This document shows, piece by piece, positions 1-5,716 of a stretch of 7,822 bases of DNA. The DNA is taken from the NCBI GenBank assembly GCA_031264715.1, contig JAISDP010000077.1:1-7822 (forward strand), written 5' to 3'. The DNA comes from Bacteroidales bacterium. GTDB taxonomy: Bacteria > Bacteroidota > Bacteroidia > Bacteroidales > UBA4181. Below the pieces are notes generated by a model that saw only the letters and a program-made list of their open reading frames with translations, ran no database searches and was not told the origin of the DNA. How positions within the stretch are numbered: position 1 is the first letter of the stretch; each line of letters starts with the position of its first letter. Position numbers and translations under genes: made by a program.

Positions 1-43
1 AATTTATTTCATGTTCCCTAATTATCTCTATTTTTTGTTTCAC

Positions 44-352
44 CCATTTTAGGGAAACTTCAAAACATCTTTGAAAAGGCATTTCCATAAAAGGGAAAGG
101 GCAAAACATCCTTGAAAAGGCATTTCCATAAAAGGGAAACTTCAAAACATCTTTGAAAAGACGTTTCCATAAAAGGGAAAGGGCAAAACATCTTTGAAAA
201 GGCATTTCCATTTTAGGGAAACTTCAAAACATCCTTGAAAAGATGTTTCCATAAAAGGGAAAAGGCAAAACATCTTTGAAAAAACATTTCCATAAAAGGG
301 AAAGGGCAAAAAACATCTTTGAAAAGATGTTTCCATAAAAGGGAAAGCAAAT
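44..352. repeat. 41-bp tandem repeat array, seven full units plus one partial
   Basis: CCAT recurs at 44, 85, 126, 167, 208, 249, 290 and 333, which gives six steps of exactly 41 bases and one of 43, where two extra A bases are inserted. Each unit reads roughly CCATAAAAGGGAAA, then a variable triplet, then CAAAACATCTTTGAAAAG, then a variable end and TTT. The triplet alternates CTT, GGG, CTT, GGG, CTT and then AGG, GGG, so the first six units form three 82-bp pairs. Two inverted repeats lie in each period: TTTCC/GGAAA around the CCAT junction, and AACATCTTT/AAAGATGTT, which is perfect in the last full unit (312-331) and imperfect in the others. The final unit breaks off near 352. The period is not a multiple of three, which argues against a coding repeat. 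Function is unknown; it could be a minisatellite-like array, a protein-binding array or a string of RNA hairpins. Confidence 0.92.
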
Positions 353-442
353 CTTTTTTGATTATAAGTATGCCATCAAAATTATTTTATATTATTTAGA
401 TTTAGCAGATAGTCTTTATAATGGATTTTGCTAATTAATAAG

Positions 443-493
443 TGATGTTACGCGGTACTTTATTGTGAGATGCGATTCTCTTGCATAACATCA
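443..493 (-). terminator. 11-bp stem-loop, possible 3' end structure
   Basis: TGATGTTACGC (443-453) faces GCATAACATCA (483-493). Read as minus-strand RNA this is an 11-bp stem with ten Watson-Crick pairs and one G-U wobble. The 29-base loop contains a smaller GAGA/TCTC hairpin (477-480 with 467-470). It lies 88 bases beyond the stop codon of the last gene of the cluster, where a transcript end would be expected. There is no U-tract after it, so it is not a textbook intrinsic terminator. It might instead be a processing or stability element, or the footprint of a small mobile repeat. Confidence 0.4.
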
Positions 494-511
494 GTCAATA
501 ATATAAACTAA

Positions 512-577
512 GTTAGCAGGGGGTACTTATATAACGTTTTGTGTGGATAATTACATATCAACCTGCCCGTTGCTAAC
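512..577 (-). repeat. Inverted repeat directly after the last stop codon
   Basis: GTTAGCA (512-518) and TGCTAAC (571-577) are perfect 7-base inverted copies. Inside them GGG (519-521) can pair with CCC (566-568) after a two-base bulge, so the 66-base element can fold into a bulged stem. Its outer arm ends three bases before the stop codon of the Sec-exported oxidoreductase gene. GGTACTTAT (522-530) inside this element resembles GGTACTTTAT (454-463) inside the neighbouring stem-loop. Role unknown; it may help to end or protect the transcript. Confidence 0.45.
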
Positions 578-580
578 GCA

Positions 581-2434
581 TTATTCCCTGATTTCTTTGT
601 AAATCCGCTGCAATGCCTCTTTTCTCAATATACCCGCATCCACCTTTCTTTTGCTCAAGCCGCTCCACAATATAGCGGTTTCAGCATCTACAGCGCCGTC
701 CAAATTAGCCTCCCAGCCGGGAAGATAACCCAGTAAACCCATGTATTGAGCCATTTCAAAGTCGGGACTGTCTACTGTAATATCACGGAAAAAGAAAAGG
801 GTAGCTTTCTGTCTTACAAGTTTACCCTGCAATTGGTCTATCGGGACATATTTGATTTTTGTTTGGTTGTCGATGCAGAGAGAAGCAGCGATACCGGCCG
901 CTTGCCCCAGCGCCATCCAGCACGGCTCCATGCGCAGAGTGGAAAAACCGATATGACTGCCCGATACGGGTACGGGTATCAACAGGTTGTCTACACCTTT
1001 AGGCACAATCACACCGAAAGGAACCGTATACACAGCCGAGGGGTAACTGAGGAAGCCGTCGAGATGGATTTTGCCGGGTTCGCGTTTACGCACGGCATGT
1101 GAGTCGAGCGCATAATGGCTGGCGGTGATACTGTTGCCATGCAGCGGCGGACGTTGCCCGGGAACTGTCGGGACGGCGTCGTTGGCCGTGAAAAAATATT
1201 CGCCTTCGAAGCGCCGGCCTTCGCGGACATATACCTGGCGCGGGAAATTGCCGTTATCCGTATATTCGTCCTTCGCAAAGCCCCATTCAAGACAGGCGTT
1301 GCGGAACTGTCCGGGCAGGGCTTTGTCATTCTGGGCAAACCAGATCAAACCGGTGATATAATCCTGCAGGCGCTGCGCATAACGGTCGCGCCAGTCCCAG
1401 CCTGAAGTGGGCCATGGCCAGTTTTCTTCGGGCAGGTCAGTGGAGATGAACGCCATGTGTTGATTGTTGGCGTCAGTTTTTCCGTTAGGCAGGTCTACCA
1501 TATTGGTGATTTTGCCTATGCCCCAGCGGTCGCCTGGAATTTGGGTCGGGTTGCCTTTGGCAATGTGCTTACGGTTGGCTTCCATCATTTCAGGGGTCAC
1601 ATGCTGCATCTGGTAGCCGGTGTTCAAGCCGGTCCATACATCTTCCACCAGCGAGGCAAACTCTTCGCGGTTATAATTGGCGGGTTTTTTCACCGGAAGG
1701 CGGTTTGCAGGATTATTGGTCAGACACAGCCGGTAATTGTACGACTGTACGGCATTATCGGCCTGGAATGTGCTACAGTCCTGTTCTGTGCCGCCCCAGT
1801 ATTTGTATACCACTCCGGCGCCGGGTTCATTAAATTCATCTTTGCCTTCGCGTCCCAGGCGGAAGGGTACTTTAGCCGCCGCACCGAGATCGCCTTCGTA
1901 GGTAGCGTCCACAAACACTTTGCCGGTGTAGGCTTCCGTCTGTCCGGTTTCGCGGTTGAGTATGCGGATGGCGACAATTGCATCGTTGCTCATATCTATA
2001 TTGCGCGGCTCAGCATCGAATTGACGCATCTCCAGGACTGTGACCCTGTCTTTCTGTTCGGCCAGCATTTCGGTAAATACCTGTTCGGCTACCGATGCTT
2101 CGAAGTGATAACCGCCGCTGCATGTCTTTACCTGTTCGGAATCCTTCCCGTATTTGTCGACATAATGCGCCAGCACACGGTCGACAAACTCCTTAAACAG
2201 GCCTGTAGTGGCTTTACGGGTGGCGATATCGGTAGCGCCCAAGCCATTGGCCGGAAGCCCGCCGAAATGGCTGGTACGTTCGAGCAATACGGAGGTTTTA
2301 CCTTCGCGCGCCGCCGCAATAGCTGTCATGATACCGCCGGGTGTTCCCCCGACAATCACAAGGTCGTAACTGCCCTGTGCAAAAGAAACTGTTGCAAAAC
2401 AGCATAAAATCAACGTAAAGAATAATTGCTTCAT
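581..2434 (-). CDS. Secreted FAD-dependent oxidoreductase (FAD_oxidored family)
   Basis: This is a 617-residue flavoprotein of the PF12831 type; enzymes of this family are often labelled putative xanthan lyase without proof. The start at 2434 is chosen because it opens a clean Sec signal peptide (MKQLFF..., predicted cleavage after SFA19). An upstream ATG at 2524 would bury that signal at residue 31 and overlap the preceding gene. Visible landmarks are a Rossmann motif GGTPGG (29-34), E52 at the position expected to hold the FAD ribose, FGGLPANGLGATD (57-69), YEGDL, a GKTDANN segment, WGFAKDEY, YVREGRR (402-408), DSH (444-446) and SHIGFSTLRMEP (493-504). The last 64 residues form a helical tail (FEMAQYMGLLGYLPGWEA) common at the end of such proteins. 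The gene starts 52 bases after the tandem-FAD gene and is probably cotranscribed with it. Its leader is A/T-rich without a Shine-Dalgarno sequence. Substrate unknown; FAD use is confident from motifs. Confidence 0.93.
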   Translation of the reverse strand: MKQLFFTLILCCFATVSFAQGSYDLVIVGGTPGGIMTAIAAAREGKTSVLLERTSHFGGLPANGLGATDIATRKATTGLFKEFVDRVLAHYVDKYGKDSEQVKTCSGGYHFEASVAEQVFTEMLAEQKDRVTVLEMRQFDAEPRNIDMSNDAIVAIRILNRETGQTEAYTGKVFVDATYEGDLGAAAKVPFRLGREGKDEFNEPGAGVVYKYWGGTEQDCSTFQADNAVQSYNYRLCLTNNPANRLPVKKPANYNREEFASLVEDVWTGLNTGYQMQHVTPEMMEANRKHIAKGNPTQIPGDRWGIGKITNMVDLPNGKTDANNQHMAFISTDLPEENWPWPTSGWDWRDRYAQRLQDYITGLIWFAQNDKALPGQFRNACLEWGFAKDEYTDNGNFPRQVYVREGRRFEGEYFFTANDAVPTVPGQRPPLHGNSITASHYALDSHAVRKREPGKIHLDGFLSYPSAVYTVPFGVIVPKGVDNLLIPVPVSGSHIGFSTLRMEPCWMALGQAAGIAASLCIDNQTKIKYVPIDQLQGKLVRQKATLFFFRDITVDSPDFEMAQYMGLLGYLPGWEANLDGAVDAETAILWSGLSKRKVDAGILRKEALQRIYKEIRE

Positions 2435-2486
2435 AAAAAAATAAGGTTTAAGGTTTATTTCGACCTTTGCCGGCAGCTTCGCATCG

Positions 2487-5486
2487 TTAAACGGCGCCCA
2501 ACACTCCCTTCGCGTGCCGCGCATAATGGTTATTCAAATCATCGGCGTAAGCCCGCAGGATGGATGCGCCAAGCCCTTCCCTGTCGCCGCAACGGTAAAG
2601 CGCCCGCGCCAGGTGCAATTCCTTCAATACCCGGTTACGTTCAAGGGTGTCGTTGGCATCCAAAACGGCCGAATTGCGAGCTAACTGATAGGTGGAAACA
2701 GGCGTTTGGCGCATGCCCGGTATTTGCAGCAAATCGTACAGTACCGGAGCTGTATCCCTGCTGCCGATGGTTTCGAAAGCAACAGCTATTGCCCTGAAAT
2801 GCGAGAAATCGTGCAACAGTGTCAGGCGTTTGGCATGGGCGACGATGGCCGGCAGGGCTTCCGCTTTCCGAGTGGCGCCCAGGGACATAATCAGGCTATC
2901 CAGGCGACTCATGCACGGGCCGAACTGTCCCATGCCTGTGTATGCCCAGCCTTCGTCCCATTCGGTGAAGCTGTCCACTTCGTTGATCAAGGCTTGCAAA
3001 CCACTGGTGTCGCCCAGCATCGACAAGACGTGCGCATAATTGACCTGGTCGCGCGTACCCGCTTTTTGTTGAAAATGCTGCTTCAACAAAGGGATAGCCC
3101 GTGCGGTGTCGGTCAGCAAAACTTCCAGTCCTCCCATTCCACCCGGCAGAGTTGCCGCAGCAGCTGCAAATTGTGCGTCTGCAAATGGAAAGTTATCCTT
3201 ATCCGTTAGTACGCGGGCGGGCAGATTACCCATATCCACCAGGTGCTGCTGTATTTTCCTGATGTCTACCTGGCGGATATCCTTTTTCTCCTTGACTGCC
3301 GCGGCAACTAAGTAGCCTACAGCATATCCCTGGTTCTGGAGGCAGGGCTGCATACGGATCACCGGCATGGCATCGCGGTGGGCGCCGGTGCCAAGGCCTG
3401 TTACGAGTATCCCGTCGAGACCTTCGGGCAGGAGCGTTCGCAGCGGAACGTCGGCATTATATACCTTATGCCTTCTCTCCGGCGGCTTCAGGGTGAAATA
3501 CGGGTCGATGGTGTAACCGTGCGTATCGAACGAACTTGTATGGTACGAAAGGGTATCCGGATAACGGCGTCCATTAACGACATCGAGCACCGATACATTG
3601 TGTTCGGCGACGACCCTGCGCCGTTCGCGGGTCTGCGGTATCTTCACCAGGTCGTACCGGCCTTTGTATTTGGCTTTGGCGGCTACAAACACACGGGAAA
3701 TATCCGGAATGTCGGTATCGTCGATAAACGTCCAGTCGTTGTTGTTGTAATAATCGTCGGGATTACGGGATACCATTCCGGCGCCCTGCACGGCTACCGT
3801 ATGCTTGCCCGTATAATCATAACCGGCGCCGGCGGCTATGGCTATATCGGCGCTTCCGGTACTGTCGACAACCGTTTTGGCTAATACCGCACCGCGTCCG
3901 TATGGCGTTGCCACGATGATACCGCATACCCGGCTGCCATCTGTCACGGCGCCGCATCCCAGCGCGCCAAACCAGATGTCGCCGTTTGCTTTGCGTACTT
4001 CGCGACGGTACCATTCCATCTTCCAGTCGGAGCACCATCTTTCATTACAATTCTTTTTCTGCCGGGGATGGTCGGCCGGGGCCATAGCGCATACGCCGGC
4101 GTCCACTTCTTTGGTAAATCCTTCGCGGAAACCGTCCCAATAACAGCCGATCAGTCCCATCGTCCCAAGCCCGCCCATTCCATGGAGGTATTCGACTGTC
4201 AACGTCCTGATCCCCTGCCGGGAACCGCTGATTCCTGCCGGAGCGCCGGCTGTGCCGCTACCCAGCACGATCATGTCATATTCCCCCAATACGGGCAGGT
4301 AATTGTCCGACAGTTTCAACATTCCCTTGTCGAATGTCGAACGCAGCGGCAAACTGATTTCACGGGCTATGGCTTTGACGGTTTTTCCTTTTCCCGGACG
4401 GATGTCGGGATTTTGCGATGCAGCGACTGTTTTGACCCGTATCGCAATTTCCTTACCGAGGCGTGTTCCCAATTCCATCAGTGAGACAGGGCGAAGGAGC
4501 TGACGGGCTGTTTCGCGTGATATGCCCGCATATCCGTTGAGGAGGTAGAGATTGGCTATGTTTTGAGGCTGGAGCGCATCAAGGGGAATATTTCCGACAT
4601 CAACAAGTCCGGCAGCGGCATTTTTGACAGGCTGGGAAGGAATATAAAACAGCGTGTCGGCGCTATCCACCTGTTCGATGTCCCATGTGATGTCGCGGAT
4701 TTGCTGTTCGATGGCGCTTAATGCGGCATAATCGCTTCCGGCATCGGGAAATTCAAAGACATAGCGGCGTGCGGTGTATTCTGCTTTCCCAAATTTAATC
4801 TTTGCAGGCATTTCGTTGGATTCAACAATCCGCTGGTCTGTCTTCCCGACATTCCCAACCACTATGTATTCATAGCGCTGTTTCCCGCCGGCGCTTTTCG
4901 GCAGCAGGTTTACCGCCCGAGCCACTGTTGCATCCACTGTTGCATCGATGACGATTTTAGCGCATATTGCCTGGCAGCCGCTACGGTTGGCGATCAATGC
5001 CCCGGCAGGCTCACCGGCATTGCCGTACAGTAAATCGACACAATAGCTGCTGTACAGGAAAGGGATGTTGAACCGTAACAATTCATCTTCCAGCACGGTT
5101 TTGACATACAAGGGAAGCGGAGGGGCGTCACCGGCAAAGATCCGTTTTGCCAAAGGCGTGGATGGCCGGTCGCCTTCCTTCCAGAGACGCAACGTCCCGC
5201 AAATATCCTCGCCAAGGTAAGGCATTGGGGCAACCAGGAAGACCGACGCGCCTCCCTTGACAGCTTCGGTAGCGGCAGCAACAGCCCCCGACGTGCCGCC
5301 GATAATCAACACGTCTACATCGGCAATTGCCGGGACGTCATGTGCCGGAAGTAAGCAATACGGCGCCGAAACAGCCGGCTTTGGCGCTACAGCAGTATCC
5401 CGGGCCAGCGACATGGCCTGTAATGATCCGGTACTGATAATCCCGACGCCGAGCGTGGAGGATTTGATAAAATTTCGTCTATGCAT
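2487..5486 (-). CDS. Tat-exported protein with two tandem FAD-binding modules and a helical C-terminus
   Basis: This 999-residue protein begins MHRRNFIKSS, a twin-arginine motif (R3-R4, F6, K8) followed by a glycine-rich hydrophobic stretch, so export as a folded, cofactor-loaded protein is likely. Module 1 (about 57-350) has a Rossmann start VDVLIIGGTSGA (GGTSGA at 63-68) and closes with NLYLLNGYAGISRETARQ (from 312). Module 2 (about 402-735) restarts with YDMIVLGSGTAG (GSGTAG at 409-414), then MGGLGTMG, RERRR (620-624), a D-T-H triad (654-656) and a closing GAHRDAMPVIRMQP (701-714). Only module 2 has recognisable counterparts of the RE.RR, DSH and RMEP landmarks of the two neighbouring enzymes, so module 1 may have another substrate or be structural. 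From about 795 on, short helical repeats (AIPLLKQH, ALPAIVAHAKRL, APVLYDLLQ) look HEAT-like. The protein is far longer than the usual 550-700 residues of the family because of the duplication and tail. The reaction is unknown. Confidence 0.9.
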   Translation of the reverse strand: MHRRNFIKSSTLGVGIISTGSLQAMSLARDTAVAPKPAVSAPYCLLPAHDVPAIADVDVLIIGGTSGAVAAATEAVKGGASVFLVAPMPYLGEDICGTLRLWKEGDRPSTPLAKRIFAGDAPPLPLYVKTVLEDELLRFNIPFLYSSYCVDLLYGNAGEPAGALIANRSGCQAICAKIVIDATVDATVARAVNLLPKSAGGKQRYEYIVVGNVGKTDQRIVESNEMPAKIKFGKAEYTARRYVFEFPDAGSDYAALSAIEQQIRDITWDIEQVDSADTLFYIPSQPVKNAAAGLVDVGNIPLDALQPQNIANLYLLNGYAGISRETARQLLRPVSLMELGTRLGKEIAIRVKTVAASQNPDIRPGKGKTVKAIAREISLPLRSTFDKGMLKLSDNYLPVLGEYDMIVLGSGTAGAPAGISGSRQGIRTLTVEYLHGMGGLGTMGLIGCYWDGFREGFTKEVDAGVCAMAPADHPRQKKNCNERWCSDWKMEWYRREVRKANGDIWFGALGCGAVTDGSRVCGIIVATPYGRGAVLAKTVVDSTGSADIAIAAGAGYDYTGKHTVAVQGAGMVSRNPDDYYNNNDWTFIDDTDIPDISRVFVAAKAKYKGRYDLVKIPQTRERRRVVAEHNVSVLDVVNGRRYPDTLSYHTSSFDTHGYTIDPYFTLKPPERRHKVYNADVPLRTLLPEGLDGILVTGLGTGAHRDAMPVIRMQPCLQNQGYAVGYLVAAAVKEKKDIRQVDIRKIQQHLVDMGNLPARVLTDKDNFPFADAQFAAAAATLPGGMGGLEVLLTDTARAIPLLKQHFQQKAGTRDQVNYAHVLSMLGDTSGLQALINEVDSFTEWDEGWAYTGMGQFGPCMSRLDSLIMSLGATRKAEALPAIVAHAKRLTLLHDFSHFRAIAVAFETIGSRDTAPVLYDLLQIPGMRQTPVSTYQLARNSAVLDANDTLERNRVLKELHLARALYRCGDREGLGASILRAYADDLNNHYARHAKGVLGAV

Positions 5487-5512
5487 GGTATTAATTTTTG
5501 GTTTGCGATTTT

Positions 5513-5527
5513 AACCCTGACAGGGTT
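5513..5527. repeat. 15-base palindrome in the intergenic gap
   Basis: AACCCTG and CAGGGTT are perfect 7-base arms around a single central A. The element lies 27 bases upstream of the tandem-FAD gene start, inside its leader. An inverted copy of the inner octamer CTGACAGG occurs at 5686-5693, near the end of the preceding gene. No T-run follows on either strand, so a terminator is unlikely. It could be an operator, or a dispersed palindromic repeat; I recall CCTGACAGG-like palindromes as frequent between genes in Bacteroidetes, but this is memory rather than a search result. Confidence 0.5.
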
Positions 5528-5569
5528 GGAACAGTATCCTTGCCTCATTGCAAAGAAACTGAAATATTC

Positions 5570-5692
5570 TTATATTTCCCATGGAAATTTAATAATTCCG
5601 TCATCCAGGATGTCCTGCTTGCTGTCGGTAAGAGGAGAAAAATATGAGATTTCATGATGGTTATATACAATGTTGTGGTTTTGATCCTGTCA
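5570..5692 (-). pseudogene. Possible remnant reading frame between the first two genes
   Basis: A 39-codon stop-to-stop stretch runs here on the minus strand, in the same frame as the lipoprotein oxidoreductase gene that ends at 5717. It has no start codon. Its translation looks more protein-like than random, ending in SKQDILDDGIIKFPWEI. Another frame offers a 36-codon ORF starting MKSHIFLLLP, with no leader signal. The gap of 230 bases is long for an operon junction, and a decayed gene end would explain it. A stretch this short can equally arise by chance; I recognise no family. Confidence 0.15.
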
Positions 5693-5716
5693 GACCTGGC
5701 GATTCAGACATGTTAG

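Larger units (their letters stand above)
1..580. other. AT-rich non-coding region downstream of the three-gene cluster
   Basis: No believable gene is seen here on either strand. The stretch lies after the stop codon of the last minus-strand gene. About half of it is a 41-bp tandem repeat array, and two inverted repeats lie between the array and the gene. A minus-strand open frame (142-336) exists only because the repeat lacks stop codons; it has no leader or composition typical of a gene. Positions 1-43 and 353-442 are plain AT-rich DNA in which I see no promoter matching the Bacteroidetes consensus, no tRNA and no other RNA gene. Confidence 0.75.

Noticed and set aside
142..336. A 64-codon minus-strand open frame with repeating FYGNVFSKMF-like residues
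   Set aside because: It lies wholly inside the 41-bp repeat array. Because 41 is not a multiple of three, the repeat is read in all three frames in turn, and the frame stays open only because the unit lacks stop codons.
44..352. CRISPR array
   Set aside because: The whole 41-base period repeats; there are no unique spacers between identical repeats, and no cas genes are in the window.
512..577. Integron attC site, suggested by GTTA/TAAC arms and a bulged stem
   Set aside because: An attC site runs from RYYYAAC to GTTRRRY. Here the arms are in the opposite order (GTTAGCA first, TGCTAAC last) and do not match the consensus.
1457..2407. A 316-codon plus-strand open frame opposite the Sec-exported oxidoreductase gene
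   Set aside because: It is antisense to a gene with clear domain motifs and a signal peptide, and its translation shows no recognisable family or secretion signal.
2435..2524. An upstream ATG at 2524 that would add 30 residues to the Sec-exported oxidoreductase
   Set aside because: It overlaps the end of the preceding gene by 38 bases and puts the signal peptide at residue 31, where it would not work normally.
5551..5558. Minus-strand TTTCTTTG as a -7 promoter box for the tandem-FAD gene
   Set aside because: It has one mismatch to TAnnTTTG, but no TTTG-like -33 box lies 19-21 bases upstream.
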